A DNA stretch of 64,000 bases, from assembly GCF_018991925.1 (NCBI RefSeq), contig NW_024722158.1, forward strand, positions 9,056,420 through 9,120,419. Direction: 5' to 3'. Shown here piece after piece: positions 10,786 through 22,461 of this stretch. This DNA comes from Homarus americanus (Eukaryota > Arthropoda > Malacostraca > Decapoda > Nephropidae). The translations under genes were made by a program, and so were the position numbers. Below the pieces are notes generated by a model, which ran no database searches, had not been told where the DNA came from, and saw only the letters and a program-made list of their open reading frames with translations. Position 1 is the stretch's first letter. Every line of letters starts with the position of its first letter.

Positions 10786-12379
10786 TTTCACAGTTGTGGT
10801 CTCGTGGTGCCTCAAATGCAGACCAGCGACCCTAAATACAATAGACGGGTAGTGTATCCATTTAATCGCTGCATCTTTTGTCAAACGATACTATTAAATA
10901 TACGTGCTCAGGTAGTAATTCAGCCTTTACGATACTGGTGTTTACAACCTTTAGTCAGCGCGCACCTTCAGTTGCTTGCCTGAGGAAGAGTCCAGTACAA
11001 CAAACACTCGCCTGACTCAACACACACAATGGTGAAGTGCATTGCTTGTAAATAACTCGAAAACACTTCGTATGTGTCAGGGTATCCTCAACAAGGAAGA
11101 GTGGAAACATTATTCCCGGTGGATTCACATTAACAGGACAAGTCACCGCAGAAGTTTCCCACTAAGAGGAAAACATGTTGTGTGTGGACCATTATAGTGC
11201 CCTATAATGGTTCACAGATAAAAGGAACAAGACTCTTGGGCTTGTAGAGAGAAAAACTCACCCATAAGCTCTGTGAACACAAGACCTCGGTAGAACAAGA
11301 TAAACAATCACGAACAAAAATCGAAAGTAGTACCTCAAGTTTATTCAGATCAAGTCACAGTTAATTACAGGTCGGGGAGCCACATGACGGCGTGAGTTAC
11401 CACTGCATGATAAATATACTTAAGTGTACTAGTACGTGGGGAATACAGTAACAGCACAACCCAACACTAGTACGTGGACATGAACAGTGAACAGCAGCGT
11501 AGAGCACTTCATGAAATTAGCATACGTACTGGAGAGCGCTAACGAGCACTGGTTGGTAAGCATGTGTTACTGTGGAAGAGACAACCTTGTGCTGGTGCCC
11601 GGAATGTTACAGTGGAAAATATAGTCTAATATTAAAAGCAAAAGCAGTTAGACACAGACAAATGAAACAATCTAAACTTAAGACAACGCGGTGATCAAGG
11701 AAGCAATATGTTGAGCCTTAATAGCAAAAAATGCAATTGACTTCGTCTTTATAATGATTCAGCTATTTTTTTATTTTGTTCATTAACTGAATTTTAAATC
11801 GCGGTAAACCTAGAAGCATTTAATAAAAACTTTAGTTTTAAAAGTTATTTAATCAACGAAAGTGGATCTTATAGGCCTGTCAGGGGTAGTGTGGACACAG
11901 CACAGCGAGGACCAAGTCTTCTTTCGATACAAATAGAAACAAAGTGGTCGGCACTGTACTCGACCTTCTGCACTTCCCAACTGTAAAACTAAATACCCCC
12001 TCACAATTAGGGGGACTATCATATAAAACAAATGCTATAGTTGCAAAACAATGCTCACATATGAAATAGAAAAACCCCCACTTCAAAAAGGCGAAACACC
12101 GAGTATACAAAAGGGGAGGTGGCAGGAAAGAAGACACATCCGCTACCACACACTTACCACCACAAAAGTTACACGTGCAACATAATAGACATACTTGTAA
12201 CAAAAAATGCAAGACCTTTTATAAACACATACCCCATTTTGAACATTGCAATTGTGTATACAACACAAATGCTGTGGTCAGCACAGAAGCCGCTACACAT
12301 GCACCCAAATGTTACTTACATCATAAAGGCACTAGTAAATCAACGCCATATCTGCCATACAAACACCTAGCTTTCAACA
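10786..12379. other. Unique AT-rich intergenic sequence
   Basis: No coding exon, RNA gene or transposon core recognised. Short open stretches at 10,955-11,146 and 11,849-12,212 (minus) lack domains and look random. Confidence 0.4.
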
Positions 12380-13345
12380 CCTGTCTATAAATGACACCTG
12401 TAACGCTCAACACACTTGGAACACAAAGGCCCCACTTACAACACCAAAGACACACTTAAAAACACAAGACGCTTATACAACGAAGAGCTGCAATTGCACC
12501 ACCAATAAACATGAGAAAAATCGTACTTGAAACAAGAGCAACATTTAAAAACAGATTCATACTTGCAACACAAGAGCCACACTTACATACCAAAACTCTT
12601 GCAAATTACTGTATACATGTAGCACAACATATTCTTGCAACAATAATGGCCCCACTTTGAACACAAATATCACTTTGTTGCATAAAACACATTTGCAAAA
12701 CCAGAAACAGCTGGAGCACGAAGACCACATTTGCATTATAAAAGCCACATGGGCACCATAATAACTACAGGTCCTCTTTAAAAACCTAGATTGAACCATA
12801 AAAGTCATACTTGCATAATAAAAAGCACACTTGCACCACAAAGCCAACCAAAACCTCTGCACAAAAGCATACCTGCATCTAAAGCCACCTGCACCACAAC
12901 TGCATCAGCCTCTCAAAGCCACACCTGAAAGCCCACCTGCACAAAGCCACACCTGCACCACAAAGCCTCACCTGCACAAAAGCCATACCTGCATCACAAA
13001 AAGCCACTCTCACACCACAGCTACATACACCACAAAGCCACACTCACACAAAACTACACACACAAAAGCCACACCTGCCACAAAAACACACCTGCACCAC
13101 AAAAGCCACACCTGCATCACAAAAGCTACACACTCACACACAAAAGCCACACACCACCACAAAAGCCACACTCACATCAAAAGCTACCCAAAAGCCATCC
13201 ACCACAAGCACAACACCACAAAAGCTACTCACACCACAAAAGCTACACACACCACAAAAGCCACACTCACACCACAAAAGCTACACACACCACAAAAGCC
13301 ACACTCACACCACAAAAGCCATTCTTACACTATAAAAACACAATT
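12380..13345. repeat. AC-rich minisatellite (cacaaaagccacac type)
   Basis: From about 12.4 kb the motif caca(a)aagccacact(t)gca appears in degenerate 25-35 bp spacing. It tightens from 12.83 kb into units such as caccacaaaagccacac and cacaaaagctacacac. The array is polarised: diverged on the left, homogenised on the right. Single-strand A/C bias explains the 188-codon plus-strand ORF, which is not a gene. Confidence 0.88.
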
Positions 13346-14179
13346 CCCAACACAAGCGACACCAACGCCACCTGAATGTGACTGCCCAGCTTTGTGAAGT
13401 ATTTTCAAGCTCAGATTCCCCGGATAATTCCCTCCCTGGTGCACCTCGCAGTAAATCTGGTTAGTTTTCTGTTTCTCAGGCTCAAAAAGGTTGCTCCCTC
13501 TCACCGTAATCCTCTGAACTGGGCCATTTAGGGAGATATATGCGCCGTGAGCAATGTGTAAATTTATGTGGGCCAGCAGGTTGTCTGTGTGGTGCTTGGG
13601 AGGAGTGACTGAGCGCTTGACGGCTACTTTGCTCAGGGGTCATAGCGGAGTTTTCTGTTATAATTTTAATCCTTTCATGTTTTCTTTCTTGTAATGATCC
13701 TAAGGAGAAGGATTTATTGTTTGTGTGGTTATGTGCGTAGTTCACTTAACACTAGGTGTGGATTTTGGTGTTTTTTTACTGTTAAATGTAATTAAGTCAT
13801 CAGAGGTAGTCTTATATATCAAGTTCAAATGATAAAAATATCATCATTTTCACCTTATCCAGTACACACAGCATAGGATGATCGAACTTCATACTACACA
13901 ATTCTAGTTATAAGTCAAAAACGTTCAAAATCGAAAGGTCTTGATTGTCAAAAAGTACATCAACTTTTGTGGGTCTTGGTTCTATAGTTTACGAATTAAC
14001 AAAAAGAAAATAGGTTCTTACATGTTTCTGCTGAGAGTAAAGAGTAACAGGGACGACCACTTAAAGGCTGTTTCACTCAATCTCCTCATAAGAATTACTT
14101 TTACAGAGTTGATAGGATTTGGTCAAGCGGCTAAGACTGTGAAAATAGATCCCGAGTTTGATGGCACACGAGGAACAAG

Positions 14180-14182
<3 letters not shown>
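13346..14182. other. Unique sequence, no gene seen
   Basis: Mixed composition. Open stretches at 13,482-13,745 (minus) and 13,941-14,324 (plus) are short and lack recognisable domains. The second runs through a GT microsatellite. Confidence 0.35.

Positions 14183-14229
<47 letters not shown>
14183..14229. repeat. (GT)n microsatellite
   Basis: About 23 uninterrupted GT dinucleotides. Confidence 0.97.
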
Positions 14230-14233
<4 letters not shown>

Positions 14234-14374
14234 GTGCGGGCATGAAGAGGGCCTGGAATATGTTTACAAGACAATAATATTGTATGATCTCAGAGGACTA
14301 GTGTATACCCGTTGTCTGAAGTAAAGCCAACAATTAGTGTGTGTTAAAGAAAAGTTCGCTCCGAAACATTTAAG

Positions 14375-14665
14375 GATGGCCGGCCTAGGGCCACCTCGGC
14401 GTAATTTTGTTTAATGTGTAGAAGCTGTCGCCAACACAACAACCACACCTTAAGTTAACGAGTTGCATGACCCAGTCTCAAGGAATAGTTCGAGAAGACC
14501 GGACATTTCGCCAACAGCACTGCAACCCCAATTATCGATGGGAAGAAAGAGGCAAATGGCGTTAAGAAACTTGCTCATAGTTTCACCCTGCCAGGGGATG
14601 AAATCCAGGATCACTCGCTTGCGAGGTGAGCGTGCTGACCACTAAACCACAGGTCGCCTTAAATC
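14375..14665 (-). mobile_element. tRNA-derived SINE, copy 1
   Basis: Read on the minus strand it starts with a tRNA-like head: an A-box-like TGTGGTTTAGTGG at about 14,639-14,651 and a B-box-like GATCCTGGATTTC at about 14,600-14,612. The body matches 21,580-21,860 (caacacaacaaccacac, aagttaacga, gaagaccggacat/c, ggccacct/cg). It is a retroposon, not a functional tRNA gene, because the acceptor stem does not pair well. Confidence 0.65.
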
Positions 14666-15611
14666 CCAATGCTCTGGGATGATGGTGTTTTAAAAAATAC
14701 GATAACTGCCTGGATTGAAGATAAGATTATAATTTAGTTCCCTTTTCCTTCGAAAAAAATAAATAAAAATAGACTCACGTTGTCGTCGTGCCGTGAGAGT
14801 GTATGCGTCGTGGTGTGTGTGTCTAAGTACAGTAAATGTCCTTACAGGGGAGAGTTTTGGATCCAGTTCTGATATTACTTCCTGACTCTTGGTGATACAC
14901 ATACAGTATATATAAAAACAATTTACACCCATATAAAAAAATAATAATATGAATTATCTTGTAAATAACATTAAGTATAGGGAACCAAAGTTGTAGAAAA
15001 ATCAGTTACATGTTTTGCTTGAGATTTAGTTATTGTGTTGAGACAAGACGAACAAGACGTAAGACTGAAGAAAGTTTAAGCAAGGACAGGGGATGTTTTG
15101 TTACTGCTGGATTGCGTGAGGAGAGACAGTGTTCAGGTACATGGGAATTGCTTTTTAACTGTGTTGGTGGTGTGTGTTTGCATTGCCCTCGCCCCAGTGA
15201 TGTACGTATAACGTGTTTTGGTGTGGTGCATTCCCAGAATTTGTATGTTAAAAGGTGCATACGTTCTGGCATGAGAGGATGAACCAGGGAGAAGAGGAAG
15301 GTTTACCGTGAAGTATAAACAGAGGGAGAGTAAATAGAAATCTTGTAATGTGATGGACTGTTTCTAGTGATTTTTTTCGCTTGCTTATAAATTCTTGGAT
15401 AAAATTTTTGTATTCAATGTTAGGCTTGGTCGGGGGCAGTGACGAGGTGAATGCTGCCAAAACTATACAGTGATGGGAGAATTAGAGTGCACAGACCTGG
15501 CTCAGTGGTGCATGGAAGGCTGGGGATATTTTTGATGTTTTCCTCTGTCACTATTATTGTGGGACGGATATATCATACAGATGACATTACAAACACTGAA
15601 AGCTAATAATT
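14666..15611. other. Unique sequence, no gene seen
   Basis: Small open stretches on both strands (15,010-15,282 and its antisense) have no domain, biased composition or splice borders worth reporting. Confidence 0.35.
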
Positions 15612-15612
15612 C

Positions 15613-15738
15613 TATAGAGTGATCGAAAAGTCCCTGTGCACCTACAATAATTACACGTTCATTGACTCTTTAGTAAAACAAGGTAAATAACTCTTGTCAA
15701 TTACTCCAGGTGCACAGGAACTTCTCGATCACCCTGTA
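15613..15738. mobile_element. Short mariner-like MITE with ~28-bp terminal inverted repeats
   Basis: Left arm agagtgatcgaaaagtccct gtgcacct and right arm aggtgcacaggaacttctcg atcaccct are inverted copies with few mismatches. They enclose about 65 bp of AT-rich sequence and are bordered by TA on both sides (TA target site). The size and the 'gggtgatcgagaagt' end resemble non-autonomous mariner elements. Confidence 0.7.
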
Positions 15739-16230
15739 TCAGATAAGTTTAAAGACAGAAAAACTTCAAAATAATCAATGAAAAAATAATAGTGATTTGG
15801 ATGACTTTTGGGGGATTGTACACAGTAAGATAATAAATGTCGAAGTAAGAGAAAAAGACAATTCAAACCAGACCAGATTATGATGTAGCTTAAGGTAGGG
15901 TTGGTGGTGAGAGCGGGGGAGACGGACACAAAAATAGAAGCAGTTGCCGCCATCGTGGGATATAACCACCAAGGCAGCAATAATTAGCGGACGGGAAGGA
16001 AGAATAATCTCTACTGGGGGAGATTTTTTTCCTACCATTAGATAAACATTGTGTTGTAAGGTAGAATGAGCGAGGAAGTGGACGATGCTGGTGGGTTAAG
16101 ATGTAAAACGGACTGACGTGATGGCGGAGCACGTCATTAATGGTCTGTTTTTGGCCCTCACACAGCAAGTCATTCATTAATGGTCTGTTTCTGGCACCTC
16201 ACACAGCACGTTATTATTGGTCTGTTTCTG

Positions 16231-16231
<1 letters not shown>

Positions 16232-16287
<56 letters not shown>
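16232..16287. repeat. (CA)n microsatellite
   Basis: About 28 CA dinucleotides. It lies just after three degenerate copies of a ~35-bp unit (tggtctgtttctggc...cacacagca) at 16,130-16,230. Confidence 0.97.
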
Positions 16288-16291
<4 letters not shown>

Positions 16292-16324
16292 TTACTGATG
16301 GCCTGAGACACATGGCTCTCTAAT

Positions 16325-16790
16325 TCGGAAACAGTTTGGTCGACAACATTTATGCGGATACAATTTGGTCGGAAAGAGTTATGCAACACAGTTCAATTGG
16401 CAACAGTCTGTGAGGTACAAGTTTGACTGGGAACACTATGTGGCAACATTGTGAGCGGCACCAATCTTTTGTGGCAACAGTTCATTCGACAATAGTTATT
16501 CTGCAACAGTTTGGTCGGCAACAGATTAATCGGCAACAGCTTGGTCGGCAAAAGCTTGGTCGGCAGCAGTTAGGTCATTAACAGCTTGGTCGGCAACAGT
16601 TTGGTCGGTAACAGCTTAATCGGCAGCAGTTCGGTCGTTAACAGCTTGGTCGGCAACAGTTTGGTCGGCAACAGTTTGGTCGGCAACAGTTCGGTCGGCA
16701 ACAGTTCGGTCGGCAACAGTTCGGTCGGCAACAGCTTGGTCGGCAACAGCTTGGTCGGCAACAGCTTGGTCGGCAACAGTTTGGTCGGCA
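16325..16790. repeat. 15-bp minisatellite (cttggtcggcaacag)
   Basis: Diverged units from about 16,325 (tttggtcgacaaca, tttgactgggaaca) become a regular 15-bp array from about 16,500, about 20 tight copies alternating cttggtcggcaacag, tttggtcggcaacag and ttcggtcggcaacag. Length divisible by three gives spurious five-residue protein repeats. It ends exactly at the left edge of the ~425-bp dispersed element. Confidence 0.92.
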
Positions 16791-17220
16791 AACTTTTTAG
16801 AATATTTCCTGAACCAGAACAAATCCCACTACAAGAAACTAAACAGATTTCGAAGTTGCTAGCTGTATTAAATATAAAAGAAGAATTAAAGAAAAAATAG
16901 AAGAGAGAAGAGAAAAGAAAAAGAAATCATAAGAAAAACATCAGTCCTGGGTAAGGAAACAAGAAGAAGGAGGGCTTGGTAAGGTCTCAGCTGGTCGGTT
17001 CCAAAAATCTTTCCCTCCTTTTCATTCCATATTCGCTCCGCATGATGGATGTGAATTTAAAATCAATCCAGCCGGCGGGGAAAATCATGTTAATCTCATG
17101 AAAAATATGTCTGGGCTGTCGGGCTGAATTCGTTCTGAGGGAAGATATTGGTCAAAATTATTTCAATCCCCTGTGGCGTTCACCTCGTGTATCTCTCGCG
17201 TTCATTCTACTATAGACAAC
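16791..17220. mobile_element. Dispersed ~425-bp element, copy 2
   Basis: Same element and orientation as 1,820-2,243, with the same edges. The left edge joins a 15-bp GGTCGGCAACAG-type minisatellite directly. The right edge runs into a CT-rich degenerate repeat in which tagacaact(t) is reiterated. The two copies differ mainly by small indels near aaataaaatag/agagaag, so they look fairly young. Confidence 0.75.
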
Positions 17221-17236
17221 TAGACAACTTTATGTA

Positions 17237-17272
<36 letters not shown>

Positions 17273-17500
17273 ACACATTTGTACTATCTCTCTCTCACAC
17301 TCTCCCTCTCTACCTTGACATTTTGTATTGTCTCTTGGTCTCTCTATCTAGACAGTTTGTAGTCTCTCTATCTCTTCGTAGAAATTTATTATTCTCGCTT
17401 TCCGTACACATGTATTCTCTCTCAACTCTACGTAAACAATTTGTACACTCTCTTTCCTTATCTCTACGTAGACAATTTGTATTCTCTCTCTAGGTTTATC
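17221..17500. repeat. CT-rich degenerate tandem repeat
   Basis: Contains a (CT)n tract at 17,238-17,272, then about five diverged units of roughly 45-55 bp with the core ctacgtagacaatttgtattc followed by a CT run. Confidence 0.75.
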
Positions 17501-17561
17501 GTTTTATAAATGTTTTTTGAATACATTAGATTAAAAAAAGTTAAGTTCGAGAGCTGGAAGG

Positions 17562-17700
17562 GTTTATCTAAAGATTAGCCCCCAGCTTATTTCACCTGTT
17601 CATTAAACACCCTAACGCTATGTGAAGGGGTTAAGGTCGCTAGGGTGGTTAATCTCAAGGTGAAATAATGCTCCGGGGGGACTAATCTTCAGGTCATCCT
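17562..17700. mobile_element. Foldback MITE, copy 1 (GAAGATTAG ends)
   Basis: Left arm ctaaagattagcccccagc ttatttcacct; right arm aggtgaaataatgctccgg gggactaatcttcaggt. The arms are inverted copies of about 30 bp with an inner inverted pair (ttaaacaccctaacg / agggtggttaatctc). Related copies are at 20,849, 31,778 and 63,231, and half-arms are tandemised at 45,895-46,425. Confidence 0.65.
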
Positions 17701-17889
17701 CTTCTTCCTCCTCCTCCTCACACTCCACACCATCTCGGTACAGAGTCTAATACTGTATTTGCTTTGGTTGCAGACTGGAAGGAAATTATGTAACCCAAGT
17801 GAGAATTAAATACCTTTTAACTGGTAGTGTCTGTGGTATTATCTTAGCCACCGTCGTTATGTCGTGGCTTCTAAGGATTCGTGTATGTT

Positions 17890-18590
17890 TTAACACTAAT
17901 GAGAGAAAGAACTAGGAGCTGTGATAGATCAGTCAGTGAAGGCGGCGCAACAAGTGGGGAAAGCAAACAAAGATTTAGGAATTATAAAGCAAACCTCAGA
18001 ATACAAATATAAGAAAACGTATCCTCAACTGCTTAACCCTTTCACAGCGGGAGGTTACCCTAAGCTGAATAAAATCGTCTGGCGGTAGCCAGAATAAAAT
18101 AGCAAGTGAGGAAATTGCAGCGAAATACTATAGGTACAGCACAGTCTGGATTAGTATACAGGGGGTATACAGGCATGGGAACTCTACCTCCAGAAGATCT
18201 AACATCCCTAGAAGACACAACTGTCATCTCGATTATCCAAGTAGACTGAGGGCCTTAGGACGAACAACCCTTCAGACAAGGCACAATAGGGCAGATCTCA
18301 TTGAAACTATCAAAATCGTGAAAGGGATGGAAAACGTGAACTCGGGACATTTTGCGATGTCACTCACCACCAACTTGAAGGGACGTAACTATAAATTCGC
18401 CAAGTTATGATGCATAACTAATATAAGGAAATACTTCTTCACATTGAGTGAGGTAAACCTATGGAACGATCTACCAGCCCAAGCTGTTGAATTATGAACA
18501 ATACTGGGCTTCAAAATAGCCCTTGAGAAAATTATGAAGAACAATGGCGGGATCCTAAGCAGGCTGCCGTAGTTCCTCGGTGATGAACCA
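17890..18590 (+). pseudogene. Decayed LINE, C-terminal part of reverse transcriptase protein (copy A)
   Basis: In shifting frames: EKELGAVIDQSVKAAQQVGK at about 17,905, RLRALGRTTLQTRHNRADLI at about 18,240-18,300, then IKIVKGMENVNSG and VNLWNDLPAQAV near 18,450. These match the order of conserved C-terminal blocks in CR1/Jockey-like LINEs (LG, RLRxLGLxxLxxRRxRGDLI, WNxLP). Multiple stops and frameshifts; only the last ~700 bp is retained, as expected of a 5'-truncated copy. Confidence 0.65.
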
Positions 18591-19261
18591 TCATTGCGTT
18601 GTTACATTAAGAAACAGTTGGATGGATTCTCACATTTTCAGCAATGTAAGTTTAAACTTATTATACTCTGACATCTGGGTTGGTAAGCTCGCTTATTACC
18701 CGTCACGGACAGACTTAACGTGACAACGGGCAGCCAGGCATCACCAAAATCAGTTCACCCAAAGCTGTGAACCCTGACTGGAGAGGAATCAGTCCAGGTG
18801 CTCGTGATCGCCTGCTATGAAGTCGTTGTTATCAGTTTCCTCGCGTTAAAGTTCAGTTCCTGGTGACATTAACTCGACTCAACCTTTATTAACACATCAA
18901 GTTAAGTAAGGTAGACGAGATATGTTATTATAGTGTAATAATTGAAGTGTTACTGTGTCAGCACTGGTTCATAACTTCATGTACAGTGAGGAATAAAACG
19001 TCCTTCACACGTCCGAGACTATGAAGCAAAACTGCCGGATGAGTCCCCGAACTGCTTGTCTACCCACAGATGGCGCTATAGTGATATCAGGAGGATTTGG
19101 AACAGTTTCGAACACAAGTGGAGAGGAACTTTTGTCCGTGACAGTATGTAAGTTTATGTCATCCATGATTTAGGTCAGTCATGCTACACGAAACAAAGAT
19201 ATGCAAGGTACTACAGATAGGGAAGACGAATACAAACGTTAAGTATAGAAGCTAGGTATGG
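18591..19261. other. Intergenic sequence between two LINE relics
   Basis: No gene seen. A match of 12 of 14 to the vertebrate-type CTCF consensus occurs at 19,063-19,076 (CCCACAGATGGCGC), which on its own is weak evidence. Confidence 0.3.
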
Positions 19262-19965
19262 AAATAGAAAACTCAGTTTGTGAAAAAAGATCTGGGCGTA
19301 TTTGTGCCCAACGACTTTGAAACCCTGAAAACAATGTATTAGCGTTCACCCAACAAGGCAAACCGGTTGCTTGGGTTCATATCTGGGTCTGTGAGTAGCA
19401 GAACTGCTGACGTTATCTTGAAACTTTACCTAGCATTAGTGAAGACCACACACTGGATTATGCGGTTCAGTTCTGGTGTCACCCAATATAGAATGGACAT
19501 AGCTTCTTTGGAAGAGAGTACAAGAAGAATATTAAAAGAAATGATCCATAATATTGAAACGCTGTAAGAAGAAAGACTGAAAAAGCAGGCTACATTCATT
19601 AGAGAGGCGTAGGTTGGGGGAGATATGATAGAGGTGTGTACAGAGTGGAGTAAGTGGGGATAACAAGGTAAAATGGAAGATGTTCCTGAAGCTCAGTAAT
19701 AACGAAATAACTGAGCAAATGGCTTTAAATTAGATAAATTCCCGATTCAGAAGATGACAAGCACTGGTTTGGTAATAGAGTTGTGGATATGTGGAATAGG
19801 CTACCGAGTGCTATAGTAGGATCGGGGACGCTAGGGAACTTCAAGACGAAGTTGGATAGGCACATGGAAGTGCTGGGATGGGTGTGAAAGGGATCTGCCC
19901 TGTATGGGCCAGTCGGCCTCCTGCAGTATCCCACTTTCTTATGTTCTTATGTTCTTATGTTCTAA
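19262..19965 (+). pseudogene. Decayed LINE, C-terminal part of reverse transcriptase protein (copy B)
   Basis: Blocks in order: KDLGVFVPNDFETLKTMY (about 19,290), NKANRLLGFISGSVSSRTAD (about 19,350), LYLALVKTTHW, TQYRMDIASLEE, then a degraded RRLxGDMIE region (about 19,605-19,630), and NRVVDMWNRLPSAIVGSGTL near 19,775. A 3' end with a (ttatgttc)n tail follows at 19,937-19,962. The short tandem tail marks the LINE terminus. In-frame stops and frameshifts make it inactive. The same 3' end recurs inverted at 43,158-43,335. Confidence 0.72.
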
Positions 19966-20209
19966 TCTGAACTATATTAAACTCAAATATCATCCGACCG
20001 CAAACAAACCTTGACCGCAAACCGTTACCAGGGTAAGTTGACGCTGTGACGATATATAAATAAGCTCACGACTGTAGACACATAGACAGGCAGATATATT
20101 GAAAGAGAGAACCGAAAACAATACCCTGTACCTCAGTTACAGACAGGGTAATCAACCAAAGAAGTGTGGCAGACGTAAAGCCACAACTCTACCAGCAACA
20201 AAGACGGAA

Positions 20210-20560
20210 ACAGACAAGTTGGTAAGCCTGATCAATTAGCATGCCAGTTGGTAAGCCTGATCAATTAGCATGACAGTTGGTAAGCCTGATCAACAGAATG
20301 ACAGTTGGTAAGACTGATCAACAAGAATGGCAGTTAGTTAGCCTGATCAACAAGAATGACAGTTGGTAAGCCTGATCAACAAGAATGACAGTTGGTAAGC
20401 CTGATCAATTAGCATGACAGTTGGTAAGCCTGATCAACTAGCATGACAGTTGGTGGGCCTGATCAACAAAAACAACAACAGTCTGGTTGGTAAGTCTGCT
20501 CGACAACAATCAACTCGGTATCAGTCTGGTCGATAACAATTTGGTTGGAACGAAGGAGAG
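20210..20560. repeat. 24-29 bp minisatellite (gttggtaagcctgatcaa)
   Basis: About nine units with the core cagttggtaagcctgatcaa and spacers ttagcatga or caagaatga. Past 20,460 it grades into gtctggttggtaagtctgc and ggtcgataacaat, resembling the 15-bp array at 16.3-16.8 kb. Confidence 0.85.
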
Positions 20561-20574
20561 AGAGGGACGAGGAG

Positions 20575-20640
20575 CAGCAGCGAGGGGGGGGAGCAGCAGC
20601 GAGGAGGAGGAGGAGGAGGAGGAGGAGGAGGAGAGAGAGA
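20575..20640. repeat. GGA/GAGG-rich simple repeat
   Basis: Contains about a dozen GGA triplets preceded by gagcagcagcgagg repeats. Confidence 0.9.
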
Positions 20641-20848
20641 GACTGCTGTTGACAATTGTTAAGGCTAGTTAGAGGTGTGTGAGAGTAAGTTTGTGTAGTG
20701 TCCACAAGAGCTGTGTTGACTGACGCAACAACAACTAACATGTGTCCAGAACTTCTCTAACTAACAAGTGATTTAATCAAATGTTTATGGAGCTAATTTT
20801 TAATGTAACAATGATTTTTGGGGGCAAAATAAAGTTCTTTACAGATAC

Positions 20849-20990
20849 GGGATCACATGAAGATTAGACCCTCAGCTTATTTTATCTAATGATTAAACAC
20901 CCTAATACTACCTTGGGGGTTAGGTTAGGTTAGCAATAGGGTGGTTAAGCTAAAGGTGAAATAGCTGGGGGTTAATTTTCACGTAATCCT
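20849..20990. mobile_element. Foldback MITE, copy 2, with TTAGG core
   Basis: Left end gggatcacatgaagattaga and right end gttaattttcacgtaatcct are inverted copies (about 16 of 20). The centre holds gttaggttaggttag. Inner arms cagcttattttatct / aggtgaaatagctg also pair. Confidence 0.7.
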
Positions 20991-21579
20991 AAATATATAT
21001 TCATGCTAATAATCACCATTGCAATGATTATTATATCTTGTGATAAATGTTTGCTTATATAAGGACACTAAATAAAGCCTCGACGTTAATAGATAAGTAA
21101 GAAAATTCAGGTTGTTGTATTATTCCCACTTGTAGCCTCGTGTTCACGCGTAAAAGGTTAATTGTTCATATTCAGCGGTAAAAGTCACTATACACTAATT
21201 ACCAACATGTGATACAGGTTAAAGCTTCGTACTACATTAAAACGTTTACCCCGGGAGTGTAATTATTGTTCCTCGGGAAGATAAAGTCATTGTACTCAAC
21301 AGATTCTCGTGTTGGTGATCACTACAGTTAATGCCGCCAAGACATCAGTATACAACTTAGGCGAAGGAGAGAACACGATGCGCCCTACTGGTGGACGTCT
21401 TCAGGTCAATACAGTTACTAATACAAGTGTAAATATTAAAGGTATTCCAATCTTTTATCTTTCTTCTTACGTATAAAGACATGTGTGGCAAATGTACGAC
21501 AGACAAACAGTTAAAAATATAATACAGAAATAACAGAATTTACCAGCCGATCAGTATATAGTAATGGTTGTCACTCGTG
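20991..21579. other. Unique AT-rich sequence, no gene seen
   Basis: No open frame, RNA gene or repeat unit recognised. Confidence 0.35.
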
Positions 21580-21860
21580 TTGGAGGCTGGACGGCCCTCG
21601 GGCCACCGAGGTGTAAATTTGCTTGAGGCGCAGGTGTTACCAACACAACAACCACACTCTAAGTTAACGACCTTTATGATTCAGCGTCGAGGAACATTCC
21701 ACGAAGACCGGACACCTCGCCAACCTCACTGGTTTACATTAACCCCTTGAACACGATCCGCCAAACGATTAACATCTATGTTCTTACTTACTACCTGGGA
21801 TTCAAACCCGGGATTACTCACTTCCGAAGGCGAATGTACTGACCATTACATACACAGTCA
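21580..21860 (-). mobile_element. tRNA-derived SINE, copy 2
   Basis: Same family and orientation as 14,375-14,665. The B-box-like GGGTTTGAATCCC at 21,797-21,809 and the A-box-like TGTAATGGTCAGT near 21,837-21,849 are better preserved here. The body shares caacacaacaaccacac and gaagaccggacacctcgccaa. Confidence 0.7.
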
Positions 21861-22461
21861 GTATGTTGTATATAAGAGGTCAGCGAGTCCTGTTTAACTG
21901 GTATTCATGGAGACAAACTTGCCACACCTGTCACCATCACACAGAACAAGACGTCAGCAGGGACACCCACGAGAAGCAGACAGAACAGTCAAGAGCCCTC
22001 CAACACACTCCCTCACCTAACATGCAGAACACACCAACGTTTTTCATCATTACTAATAACATTCAGAGAGATACATCAAATTTTTATATTGTCCTCCTTC
22101 AGAAATTATTAAAGTTGCGTGTGAAATCATCACAAAAACTATGACAATGACAGTGTGTTCCCATACGGCGAGGAAAGACCACTTGACATCACAGCAACAC
22201 TAAGAAGCTATGTAGATAAATCACTGGATGCAAACACTTAACAATATACATTAAATGAGGAAAAGTAATACAAAGCCGCCTGGGGATCCTTCACAGTCCT
22301 CCTCTAGTATTAGGCATTTAGAAAACTTTTATATATAGAAAACGATAAACAATAACGTTGAGTTGTGGAAATTGAAACGAGGTTATTTATATCGACAACA
22401 TTTTACGAGATTTTCAGCGTGGAATATATTTACCGGACGAGAGAAAATAGCGTGGAGTAAA
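21861..22461. other. Unique sequence, no gene seen
   Basis: A 93-codon plus-strand open stretch at 21,863-22,144 has no domain or coding bias. Confidence 0.3.

Noticed and set aside
12831..13397. 188-codon Lys/His/Thr-rich plus-strand ORF
   Set aside because: AC-rich minisatellite translation only.
14590..14665. Functional tRNA genes at the SINE heads (also 21.8 kb, 50.4 kb, 58.9 kb)
   Set aside because: Only the A/B-box-like segments are kept; acceptor and other stems do not pair, and the sequences continue into a shared SINE body.
16570..16900. Five-residue repeat proteins (e.g. GNSLV) on both strands
   Set aside because: 15-bp repeat read in its three frames on both strands with equal openness.
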